From assembly GCA_040756575.1 (NCBI GenBank), contig JBFLYP010000015.1:4431-68430 (forward strand): a DNA stretch of 64,000 bases, given 5' to 3'. Both the position numbers and the translations under genes were made by a program. Shown here piece by piece: positions 9,484 to 17,862 of this stretch; within the stretch, counting starts at the first letter, position 1, and each line of letters begins with the position of its first letter. The notes beneath the pieces are model-generated. The model worked only from the letters and a program-made list of their open reading frames with translations, had not been told where the DNA came from and did not search any database. This DNA comes from DTYU01 sp040756575. GTDB taxonomy: Bacteria > Bacillota > Desulfotomaculia > Desulfotomaculales > Ammonificaceae.

Positions 9484-10479
9484 GTGCAAAAATCACTTTA
9501 CCTCTTTCGGAGCGGGTTCTTGCGCCGGAAGCAGAACACCTTGTGTATTGAAGCGGAGGAGCAGACCAGGTATTTTCCTGTGGAGAACGTCCGGGACATC
9601 TTCGTCTTCGGGGAGGTTGACCTCAACAAAAAAACCCTTGAGTTCCTCCACGAAAACGAGATCCTTGTGCACTTTTTCGGTTTTCACGGCAACTATATCG
9701 GCACCTTTTATCCCCGCGAGCATTACAATTCCGGGTATATGATCCTGAAGCAGGTGGAACATTACCTTGACACTGCCAAAAGACTCTCTCTGGCCCGCGC
9801 CTTCGTGCGTGGGGGCCTGGAAAACATCATCCAGGTGCTCAAGTATTATGCAAACCGCGGCAAAGAATTGGGCTCGTGCATCGAAGCCATTGGGCGCTTC
9901 CTAACGGACAATTTGCCCGCCTGCGGGAGCACGGACGAACTGATGGCCGTGGAGGGAAATGCGCGCGGCTACTATTACGAAAGCTTCAACACCATCCTCG
10001 CCGGCTCCTCCTTCGTCATTGAAGGCCGGAGCAAGCGACCGCCTACCGACCCCTTAAACGCGCTCATCAGCTTCGGCAACTCCCTTATTTACGTCAAAAT
10101 CTTGAGCGAGATCTACAAAACCCATCTTGACCCGCGGATCGGCTACCTCCACGCCACCAACTTCCGCCGCTTCAGCCTCAACCTTGACATTGCCGAGATC
10201 TTCAAACCGATCCTTGCCGACCGCGTTCTCTTTACCCTGGTGGGTAAGAAAATGCTCGGGCCGGGCGATTTTGAGCACCAGGGAGGCGCCGTCTTTTTAA
10301 GTGAAAAGGGCCGCCGCACCTACGTAGAGGATTTTGAACAGAAGCTCCAAAGCACCTTCTACCACCGGCGCCTCAAACGAAACGTCAGCTACCAAACGCT
10401 CCTTCGCCTCGAGCTTTACAAGCTCGAAAAACACCTGCTCGGCGAAGAGGCATATACACCCTTTGTCAGCCGGTGGTAA
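9484..10479 (+). CDS. cas1: CRISPR integrase Cas1 (type I-B)
   Basis: Catalytic subunit of spacer integration. The 331-aa protein begins MQKSLYLFRSGFLRRKQNT and has the conserved elements VEGNARGYYYESFN (metal-binding Glu region, about residue 156), LHATNFRRFSLNLDIAEIFKP (metal-binding His and the C-terminal acidic site, about 220-240). GTG 9484 is preceded by CGGAGGG. The next gene is cas2, and the array lies just beyond, as expected for an active adaptation module. Confidence 0.95.
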   Translation: MQKSLYLFRSGFLRRKQNTLCIEAEEQTRYFPVENVRDIFVFGEVDLNKKTLEFLHENEILVHFFGFHGNYIGTFYPREHYNSGYMILKQVEHYLDTAKRLSLARAFVRGGLENIIQVLKYYANRGKELGSCIEAIGRFLTDNLPACGSTDELMAVEGNARGYYYESFNTILAGSSFVIEGRSKRPPTDPLNALISFGNSLIYVKILSEIYKTHLDPRIGYLHATNFRRFSLNLDIAEIFKPILADRVLFTLVGKKMLGPGDFEHQGGAVFLSEKGRRTYVEDFEQKLQSTFYHRRLKRNVSYQTLLRLELYKLEKHLLGEEAYTPFVSRW

Positions 10480-10513
10480 TTTTTACAGAAGCAAAACGTG
10501 GGGAGTTACTGCG

Positions 10514-10777
10514 ATGTACATAATCTTGGTTTACGACGTCAACGTTAAGCGGGTTTCGAAGGTCCTCAAAACGGCGCGTAAATACCTTCACTGGGTTCAG
10601 AACTCCGTCCTGGAAGGCGAACTCACCGAAGCAGGTTTCCGAAAGCTGAAAGCTGAACTTTCCCGCGTCATTAACCTTCAGGAAGACTCCGTGCTTTTTT
10701 ACCTTCTCGGCAACCAACGCTACACCACGCGGGAACTTATGGGCGTGAAAAAGGGTGGCGAAGAATGGATCTGGTAG
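10514..10777 (+). CDS. cas2: CRISPR adaptation protein Cas2
   Basis: Structural partner of Cas1 in spacer capture. The 87-aa product MYIILVYDVNVKRV... has the ferredoxin-like first strand with the conserved Asp of YDV, and the family's HWVQNSVLEGEL segment. ATG 10514 is chosen because it gives the standard Cas2 N-terminus; the reading frame is open further upstream but only overlaps cas1. The CRISPR leader starts immediately after its stop. Confidence 0.94.
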   Translation: MYIILVYDVNVKRVSKVLKTARKYLHWVQNSVLEGELTEAGFRKLKAELSRVINLQEDSVLFYLLGNQRYTTRELMGVKKGGEEWIW

Positions 10778-10979
10778 CAGCAACTTTTGTCGTCGGTGTC
10801 CAATAATGCAAATAGGCCCGGGGAGCGACGACAGGATTCTTTACCCGGTCCGCATGCCCTGCAAGCCCTGCACCCGAGGGAACGGAACCGCCTTTTTGTG
10901 GTCGGTGGCTTACGGCGAACGGTCGCCTACTCAGAAGATTGTCGCCGGACCTGAAACGGTAACCATGCGGCCAAAACGG
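10778..10979 (+). promoter_or_regulatory. CRISPR leader
   Basis: About 200 non-coding bases between the cas2 stop and the first repeat. Its position, and the repeat orientation (ATTGAAAC at the downstream end of each unit, the usual type I-B 5' handle), make this the leader, with new spacers expected at 11010. It is not AT-rich. No confident -35/-10 pair was found. A segment near 10817 resembles the second spacer (see findings). Confidence 0.7.
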
Positions 10980-13900
10980 GTTTGCAGCCTACCTACGAGG
11001 GATTGAAACGCTCTACTTTTACCTCGTAGAGCAGACCTGTCGCCAGTTTGCAGCCTACCTACGAGGGATTGAAACGCCCGGGGAGCGAAGACCAGTTTTT
11101 TCTCCTTCTTGAGTTTGCAGCCTACCTACGAGGGATTGAAACGCGCTTCCGCTCGGGGAGGTCTTGGCGGCACCAGCAGGTTTGCAGCCTACCTACGAGG
11201 GATTGAAACCGGTATCAAAAATCAGGATCGGCGCGGAGATTGGCAGTTTGCAGCCTACCTACGAGGGATTGAAACCCTTTTACAGTGGCCGCCGAGTAAG
11301 CCCCGGTGTTCGGTTTGCAGCCTACCTACGAGGGATTGAAACTATGCCGTGAACGGCGGAGTTTTTACTGACCTGTTCGTTTGCAGCCTACCTACGAGGG
11401 ATTGAAACAGGTCATGCTGACCAGGCGGGACGACCGGGACGTTAGTTTGCAGCCTACCTACGAGGGATTGAAACCAGAAGTGAAATCCTTTTTCACAGGC
11501 GATGGCGTCGGGTTTGCAGCCTACCTACGAGGGATTGAAACCCATTTCTCCAGATAGCTCCCACCCAGTGGGTGACAGGGTTTGCAGCCTACCTACGAGG
11601 GATTGAAACTTCTCTTTAATCTCAAACGGCCCAATAGCATCATATAGGTTTGCAGCCTACCTACGAGGGATTGAAACNNNNNNNNNNNNNNNNNNNNNNN
11701 NNNNNNNNNNNNNNNNNNNNNNNNNNNNNNNNNNNNNNNNNNNNNNNNNNNNNNNNNNNNNNNNNNNNNNNNNNNNNCAGATAGCTCCCACCCAGTGGGT
11801 GACAGGGTTTGCAGCCTACCTACGAGGGATTGAAACTTCTCTTTAATCTCAAACGGCCCAATAGCATCATATAGGTTTGCAGCCTACCTACGAGGGATTG
11901 AAACGTTTTCCTATCCCGCCAACCGGAGCTCCAACATATCGTTTGCAGCCTACCTACGAGGGATTGAAACTGATTATATGGGTTGGCTGGACCTTACCAT
12001 CGTTGTAAAGTTTGCAGCCTACCTACGAGGGATTGAAACCTGTTAGCCGGGCAAATATCTCGTTCACTATCTGGTGTTTGCAGCCTACCTACGAGGGATT
12101 GAAACATTTGCAAGCAGCTCGACAACATTCCCAACGAGGGTTTGCAGCCTACCTACGAGGGATTGAAACCTGCAGATGGCGAACGCCGTCAACCACCTTG
12201 ACGAGTTTGCAGCCTACCTACGAGGGATTGAAACGGTGTCTCCGGTGCAGAGCGCTTCCAACACGACCGAGTTTGCAGCCTACCTACGAGGGATTGAAAC
12301 CCGGATTCCGGCTCCGGCGGGCCGAAGTTTTATAACGGTTTGCAGCCTACCTACGAGGGATTGAAACCGCTCCGGCGCGAAAGGCTGCGTCCTCCGCCTC
12401 CTCGGTTTGCAGCCTACCTACGAGGGATTGAAACTGCTTTCGGCCTGCAGAACGCTGTCGCCGGAAACCTGTTTGCAGCCTACCTACGAGGGATTGAAAC
12501 GGCCTGAATCTTGCTCCGTCGAAAAAGCAGGTGACGGTTTGCAGCCTACCTACGAGGGATTGAAACTGCATTGCCCGATGTGCTATGTAGTACCACGTCA
12601 AGTTTGCAGCCTACCTACGAGGGATTGAAACCGCTACCTCCTTTCTTTTAGAAATTGTCAAACCAGGCGTTTGCAGCCTACCTACGAGGGATTGAAACAA
12701 CTACAGCGATAAAGAAACGGACGAAGCGGTCTTCAGTTTGCAGCCTACCTACGAGGGATTGAAACCTAAAAGATAGAGGAGGTATTCTTCGTTCGGCATC
12801 GGGTTTGCAGCCTACCTACGAGGGATTGAAACTGGAGAAGGTGAAGGACTGGCGTGAACACGTAGAGTGTTTGCAGCCTACCTACGAGGGATTGAAACGT
12901 GCAGTGGCAGGGGGCAGGGAAACCGATAACCGTGAGTTTGCAGCCTACCTACGAGGGATTGAAACCCCTTTGGCGCTGCCTGGGTAGCAGAAAGTTTCCG
13001 GTTTGCAGCCTACCTACGAGGGATTGAAACAGAATTTTTAGACTATTTCAGCCAACTAAAACGCTAGTTTGCAGCCTACCTACGAGGGATTGAAACGCCA
13101 ACGCTACGGCTACCCGGATTACGAAAGCCGCGGGTTTGCAGCCTACCTACGAGGGATTGAAACGCAAACCAGGCTGCCAAAAATTGGTAGCCGGTTTGGA
13201 GTTTGCAGCCTACCTACGAGGGATTGAAACTCACCCCGCCGGGGACCAGCTCCCCAACGCGGCGGAGTTTGCAGCCTACCTACGAGGGATTGAAACTTTA
13301 TGATCTCCTGCCTGGTATCAGCAGGCCCTCGATTGTTTGCAGCCTACCTACGAGGGATTGAAACCCGAGGAGGAGGTTCGCGCCTTCCAGGAGCTGGGAG
13401 GTTTGCAGCCTACCTACGAGGGATTGAAACGCGAGTACAACCGCGTCTCCGCGCTCGAAGGGTGCATGTTTGCAGCCTACCTACGAGGGATTGAAACCAC
13501 CCTTTCAAAAAATATAGTAGTACCAATACTTTAGTTTGCAGCCTACCTACGAGGGATTGAAACACGGCGTAGTGCTGCCACCACGCACGGAAGGCACCTA
13601 CGTTTGCAGCCTACCTACGAGGGATTGAAACGGAAATTTTCCTGCGGCGCAATGCTGCCGCTTTTGCGTTTGCAGCCTACCTACGAGGGATTGAAACCCA
13701 GCTTGTGCCGGGCCGAGCTGGCGTAAAGCCCGGCGTTTGCAGCCTACCTACGAGGGATTGAAACTGTGGAGGGCAACCACCCTCCCCTCCACTCCCACGT
13801 GTTTGCAGCCTACCTACGAGGGATTGAAACGCGTTTCCTCCTCAAGGAGTTTGATTCGTGCCTTGAGGTTTGCAGCCTACCTACGAGGGATTGAAACGTA

Positions 13901-14163
13901 ACAGACTGTACAGCACTCCGAATACGCAGAAGAAGTTTGCAGCCTACCTACGAGGGATTGAAACGCGGTCCGGCTGGCCGTAGTGTTGGCCAGCTGGTAT
14001 GTTTGCAGCCTACCTACGAGGGATTGAAACGCGTTTCCTCCTCAAGGAGTTTGATTCGTGCCTTGAGGTTTGCAGCCTACCTACGAGGGATTGAAACAGC
14101 TTCACAATAAAAGACGCAGAACGGGCGGGCTTGGTTTGCAGCCTACCTACGAGGGATTGAAAC
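10980..14163 (+). CRISPR. Type I-B CRISPR array, 47 assembled repeats
   Basis: The 30-bp repeat begins GTTTGCAGCCTACC and ends GAGGGATTGAAAC. I count 47 copies (first 10980-11009, last 14134-14163), all apparently identical, with spacers of 35-38 nt, mostly 36 or 37. Eleven repeats precede the N-gap at 11678-11777 and 36 follow it. The two repeats and spacers on each side of the gap are duplicates, so the true number may be 45 or may be larger if sequence is missing. One spacer occurs twice (13831-13867 and 14031-14067). The array is transcribed rightward from the leader next to cas2. Open frames inside it (LQPTYEGLK, FAAYLRGIET repeats) are artefacts of the repeat. Confidence 0.98.
11678..11777. 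other. Assembly gap of 100 N inside the CRISPR array
   Basis: Exactly 100 undetermined bases, the conventional placeholder for a scaffold join of unknown length. The 127 nt left of it (11551-11677) are identical to the 127 nt right of it (11778-11904), which points to an unmerged contig overlap. Confidence 0.97.
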
Positions 14164-14237
14164 GGAATTAAGGCCAGCCGCCGCTAAGGTCTGCATTCCC
14201 TCCGCGGCCTCGGATGCGCTGTAGACAGACTTTGCGG

Positions 14238-14490
14238 GTGCACCCACGGGCCTGCTGAACCTGGGGGCAGGAAGCCGTCCGGCTCAGCTCACGTGTTAGT
14301 GCTCGTGCGTCAGGTTCAGGGTCTCACTCTTATCCGAGGGGTTGCCCGGCGCTCGTGAAGAACAGAGAGCCGGACACCGCAGGGGTGTTCCAGAGTGACC
14401 CTGACCAACTTAAGTTGGTTGTCTCAGAGGTACGCCCAAGATTCAGTACGTGAACCGTATGGGTTAGTAAACCAAAGTATACGAGGGGGT
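14238..14490 (+). mobile_element. Possible 5' (domain I) fragment of a group II intron
   Basis: The stretch 14164-14580 between the array and the next gene has no credible ORF. It begins GTGCACCC at 14238, close to the GTGYG start of group II introns, and is rich in local pairings: GAACCTG/CAGGTTC, CCGGCGCTC/GAGAGCCGG and CCAACTTAAGTTGG. The end, ACGTGAACCGTATGGG near 14450, resembles sequences that precede the maturase ORF in some bacterial introns. No reverse transcriptase follows. This is a resemblance from memory and needs a covariance-model test; an unrelated structured RNA is possible. Confidence 0.35.
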
Positions 14491-14580
14491 GGGAATGGAT
14501 GTGAGGCCGAGTTGGTTGCCATTGCGGACTTTAGTTTCGGAAACATTAGAATGCAAAAGAAAGGATAAGGGATAAAAAAA

Positions 14581-16002
14581 ATGGCTGTGAAGTTTGCGAG
14601 ATTTCTTACTGCGGTTTTGGTTCTTTTGATGGTTGTGGGGCTGGCGGGTGTAGCCCGGGCATCGGAACCGGTGCCGGGCGAGCCGGTGGGCCAGCCCGCC
14701 CATTTCCTCGTGAAGTTGTGTATTGGTTAGAATCAGGCAGTGGTAAACGGCGAGTCGAAGACTTTGGACACGGCTCCAATGCTGCATAAGGGCTGCACCA
14801 TGGTACCACTGCGGTTCATCGCCGAATCCCTGGGAGCCGATGTGAAGTGGAACCCCGCAGAGCAAAAGATAATGGTAGCTGGGGGTGAGTCAGGTCCTGC
14901 CGAAAAAACACAATTTGATGTAATTCTTAAAATTGGCCAGAATCAGGCGTTGGTCAACGGCGCGCTGAAGGCTTTGGACGCGCCTCCGATGCTGTATAAG
15001 GGCTGCACCATGGTGCCGCTGCGGTTCATCGCCGAATCCCTGGGAGCTGATGTGAAATACGACCCTGCAGAGCAGTGCATTACTATCGCCTTGGCTACGG
15101 CACCCCCTATAACTCCTCCGCCAACCGACGGCAAGATCGGTAAGATCTGCGCCTTTAAGTTCAATGACATAAACGGCAACGGCGTGCAGGACACCGGTGA
15201 GCCGGGCCTACCCGGATGGATCATCGTTATCAAGAACTACTCCGGCAATGTGGTAGCCACGGGGACGACAGATTCCGGGGGACTCTGCTGCCTCAATGTC
15301 AGCCCGGGCACCTACACCGTTTCCGAGGTGCTACAACCGGGCTGGAGCCAGACCTATCCCGGAAATCCGGGCACCCACACCGTGGCCGTTAAGCCCGAAC
15401 AGGAAATTAAAGTCGTTTTCGGCAACCAGGAAAAACCCTGCTGCCTGACCTTCCAGTTCACTGCCGGCCGACAGGACAAGTTCGTCCCCGACGACGCCGA
15501 ACCCGCATGCCGCTGTTGCCCATCCCTGGTGCAGTGGTGCTACAATGACTGGAATCAGTATCACCCGGGGCAGCCTTTTCCGGGATTTTCAGACTTTGAC
15601 GCTACCCAGAACAACCTGTGGTTTACTCACTGCTTCATTCTGCCTGCGGGCAACTGCATCCAATCAGCCAAACTGACCTTCGCCGCCAAGCCGCTCTCCA
15701 GCGGCGCGGCAAACGACACTGTCACCCTTCTCAGCGGCAGTGACCAATGGCAACACTACCTTGGCTCTGGCAACGGTACCCCGGGCCTGCTTTCCAATCC
15801 GTGGGACAGCTACCCACTCCAAACCTTCCACCTTGACCTGGCAAACCTTCCAGGCGGCGTTAACCTGCTGCCTTCGCTGTGCAGCCAGCGCAATCTGGGC
15901 GTAGTAATGCAGGATGACACCAGCATCGACTACCTGCTACTTGAAGTGACATTCTGCGATTGTTCCGGGTTGTTCGGGGTCCATAAAATCAACAACAAAT
16001 AA
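14581..16002 (+). pseudogene. Secreted stalk-domain / SdrD-B-like protein, interrupted by an amber codon
   Basis: ATG 14581 opens a clear signal peptide (MAVKFARFLTAVLVLLMVVG...ARA), then the frame meets TAG at 14728-14730 and continues open to 16002, 473 aa in all. The stop falls in CIG*NQAVVNG; the second domain copy reads KIGQNQALVNG at the same place, so the stop replaces a CAG codon. After it come two copper-amine-oxidase-N-like stalk domains (MVPLRFIAESLGADVK repeated), an SdrD-B/Cna-B-like domain (FKFNDINGNGVQDTGEPGLPG), and a Cys-rich C-terminal region with no assignment. Presumably cell-surface. Restart at ATG 14740 would lack the signal peptide. Sequencing error is the main alternative. 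Confidence 0.75.
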
Positions 16003-16135
16003 GGGGAGTTTTGCTGTTAACGGGAAGACTCAAACTTAACGCTCCAAATGATTAACTGGTATTTCATTGGTTCCGCCCGGGTGAACGGGCGGCAGTTCCC
16101 GTTAACGATGTGGTTTTCCGCCGATTAAAAAGACT

Positions 16136-16172
16136 GTCTCCCGGTTTGAGTGAGCGACTCAAACCGGGAGAC
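16136..16172. terminator. Perfect 16-bp hairpin, terminator-like on the minus strand
   Basis: GTCTCCCGGTTTGAGT pairs completely with ACTCAAACCGGGAGAC around a 5-nt loop. On the plus strand no T-run follows; on the minus strand the stem is followed by AGTCTTTTT, so it would terminate leftward transcription, although no minus-strand gene lies nearby. It may simply end the upstream gene bidirectionally. A shorter inverted repeat, GTTAACGGGAA/TTCCCGTTAAC, flanks 16016-16106. Confidence 0.5.
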
Positions 16173-16198
16173 AAATACGGTAGAGGTGAACACCCACT

Positions 16199-16540
16199 AT
16201 GTCAAGCTTAACCGAGCCGCTCACGCTGGCCAAATAAATTTTAGAGCAATACTGGTTATAGGTAGCCAACCCGGACCTGGCCGCATTTCGTCTTTGTCCC
16301 TATGACTGTTTTTCCCGCCACCGTCGCGGCAAGCATTACCGTAACGTAGTGCTGCCCAAGCTGGCCTATCTCACCGGAATGTGCAAGGGATTGAAGCCGG
16401 ATGAACAGTGTCGGTGTCAACCTCAAAATACCGCCAGCTTTGCAGCCTACCTACGAGAGATTGAAACCCGAAAAGGCGGTATCCTGGGCGAACGCCGCCA
16501 CGAGGTTAGCCGTTCCCTTTTTGAATCCCTTCAGGATTAA
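16199..16540 (+). pseudogene. Decayed ORF of unknown family carrying a CRISPR-repeat-like segment
   Basis: A frame from ATG 16199 runs to TAA 16540 but is broken by stops at about codons 13 and 20. Readable parts include LCPYDCFSRHRRGKHYRNVV and LPKLAYLTGMCKGLKPDEQ. I do not recognise the family. The later part (ASFAAYLREIETRK) is the in-frame translation of a degenerate CRISPR repeat at 16438-16467, so the 3' half may be array debris. Low confidence that it was ever one gene. Confidence 0.3.
16438..16467 (+). repeat. Stray degenerate CRISPR repeat
   Basis: Thirty bases matching the array repeat at 28 positions; the differences are C for G at the first base and an A for G in GAGAGATTGAAAC. 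It lies about 2.3 kb beyond the last array repeat in the same orientation. A weaker half-repeat, AAGGGATTGAAGC, ends near 16397, about one spacer length upstream. Confidence 0.85.
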
Positions 16541-16557
16541 TGAATTTCAAATTTATC

Positions 16558-16600
16558 TTGACTTCTTTAGCGCTATATTATAACATTCGAATATATGAAT
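16558..16600 (+). promoter_or_regulatory. Promoter with ArsR-type operator
   Basis: TTGACT (16558-16563) and TAACAT (16581-16586) are separated by 17 nt. The dyad ATTC-GAATATAT-GAAT (16585-16600) overlaps the -10 region and matches the AT-rich imperfect palindromes bound by ArsR/SmtB repressors. Autoregulation of the regulator gene starting at 16624 is the likely meaning. Confidence 0.55.
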
Positions 16601-16623
16601 AATTTAAGTGTGAGGCAACCGTT

Positions 16624-16959
16624 ATGAGGAAAGTCGATAGGGAGCTTTATGAACTTCACGCCAGACTGTGTAAAGTGTTCACCTCACCCAAGAGGCTTGA
16701 GGTTCTTGATGCCCTCAGGGAAGGCGAATTATCCGTGGGGGAACTCGCCGACAGGTTGAATATTTCCCAGGCTAATCTTTCACAGCATTTATCTATACTG
16801 CGTGATAAAGGTGTTGTGAAAACCCGCCGCGAGGGAACAACAATTTTTTACTCTCTAACAACCGGAAAGATTGTTCAGGCCTTTGATTTGATACACGAGG
16901 TTCTGATGGAAAGAATCACGGAAACGGAAAAATTGTCGCAAACCCTAAGAGAGGGTTAG
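16624..16959 (+). CDS. ArsR/SmtB-family transcriptional regulator
   Basis: A 111-aa winged-helix repressor. The family core is clear: FTSPKRLEVLDALREGELSVGE, then LNISQANLSQHLSILRDKG (recognition helix) and TRREGTTIFYSL (wing). The CVC metal motif of classical ArsR is absent, so the signal is unknown; the single Cys near residue 17 could sense redox or sulfur species. An operator-like palindrome overlaps its promoter. The next gene is a membrane iron-sulfur protein, and the pair resembles regulator/redox-protein couples. The ribosome site (GTGAGG) is weak. Confidence 0.85.
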   Translation: MRKVDRELYELHARLCKVFTSPKRLEVLDALREGELSVGELADRLNISQANLSQHLSILRDKGVVKTRREGTTIFYSLTTGKIVQAFDLIHEVLMERITETEKLSQTLREG

Positions 16960-17049
16960 ATTTTTGTTTACGCTCCGGGCCTTTTGAAAGCTTAATTTAT
17001 TTTTTTATCTACCAACATAACTATATTATTATATTAGGAGGTATAAATA

Positions 17050-17709
17050 ATGTCAGAACAAAAGCAATTTATCCGTAAAAGGAGATTCAAGCAGTTGGTT
17101 TTCGGGGCTCTTTTTCTTGGGATTCTTGGCGGAGCCTGGTTTTTTCCTTTGATGGGCTTTTTTATCCCTGCCTGTATGTTGCTTGGCATCGGAATTGGGA
17201 TTTTTAAGGGCAGAAAGTGGTGTGACTGGTTATGCCCGCGGGGGAGTTTTTTTGATGCTATTATGAAGCCTTTCAGCCCTGTGAAGAAGATTCCCGCTGT
17301 TTTTAAGAGCCTGCCTTTCAGGCTTGGAGTAATAACCTTCCTGATGAGCATGATGGTTTACCAGATTATTGTTCGCTGGCCGGATCCTGTGCGGATAGGA
17401 ATATTTTTTGTGATGCTTTTGACCATTACCACAGGGGTAGGAATGATATTTGCGTTGACCTTACATCCGCGTACGTGGTGTTGTTTTTGCCCGATAGGGT
17501 CGGTGAGCAATTGGGTGGATCGCGGCAATTACCGTTTGAGAATAGACTCGTCGCGTTGTACGGAGTGCCGGTCTTGCGCCAGGGTGTGCCCCATACAAGT
17601 GGAGCCTTACAGGTTTAAGAGGGGTGCGGTCGAGCCGGTGGCTGATTCCGATTGTTTAAGGTGCCGTACATGCGTCCAGAGTTGTCCCAAGCAAGCTCTA
17701 GCGCTATAA
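17050..17709 (+). CDS. Membrane 4Fe-4S ferredoxin protein (NapH/NosR/polyferredoxin type)
   Basis: Probably passes electrons at the membrane. The 219-aa protein has about four hydrophobic segments (for instance LVFGALFLGILGGAWFFPLM and IGIFFVMLLTITTGVGMIFA), the paired motifs KWCDWLCPRG and WCCFCPIGS that define the NapH/CcoG/NosR group, and at the C-terminus two 4Fe-4S motifs, CTECRSCARVCP and CLRCRTCVQSCP. TTAGGAGGT lies 8 nt before ATG 17050. It follows the ArsR-like gene after an AT-rich 90-nt spacer that may have its own promoter. The partner redox enzyme is not visible here. Confidence 0.85.
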   Translation: MSEQKQFIRKRRFKQLVFGALFLGILGGAWFFPLMGFFIPACMLLGIGIGIFKGRKWCDWLCPRGSFFDAIMKPFSPVKKIPAVFKSLPFRLGVITFLMSMMVYQIIVRWPDPVRIGIFFVMLLTITTGVGMIFALTLHPRTWCCFCPIGSVSNWVDRGNYRLRIDSSRCTECRSCARVCPIQVEPYRFKRGAVEPVADSDCLRCRTCVQSCPKQALAL

Positions 17710-17751
17710 CTTCGAAGTACAGGTTACACGCAGTACAACATTTATTGACAA

Positions 17752-17774
17752 AAGCCCCCTGTGCGAGGGGGCTT
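17752..17774 (+). terminator. GC hairpin after the ferredoxin gene
   Basis: AAGCCCCC pairs with GGGGGCTT around a 7-nt loop, 43 nt after the stop of the membrane ferredoxin gene. The following T-run is short (TTG), so termination efficiency is uncertain. Confidence 0.5.
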
Positions 17775-17811
17775 GAAACTCACTACTAAGGGTTAGGTTG
17801 TTCTTACAGAT

Positions 17812-17838
17812 AAAAGGGGGATTCGTCATCCCCCTTTT
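17812..17838. terminator. Bidirectional terminator between convergent genes
   Basis: An 11-bp perfect stem, AAAAGGGGGAT with ATCCCCCTTTT, loop TCGTC. It lies between the rightward ferredoxin gene and the leftward Hsp20 gene, and gives a T-run on either strand. Confidence 0.75.
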
Positions 17839-17862
17839 CGCTACCGGCTGTATCTGCCGGTC

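Noticed and set aside
12301..12337. Spacer beginning CCGGATTCCGGCT resembles the start of cas4 at about 8938, suggesting self-targeting
   Set aside because: Only 13 consecutive bases match, then the two diverge; the shared part is simple GC-rich sequence.
10980..14163. Many short open frames inside the array encoding LQPTYEGLK or FAAYLRGIET repeats
   Set aside because: They are translations of the stop-free CRISPR repeat in its different frames, with no ribosome sites or domain logic.
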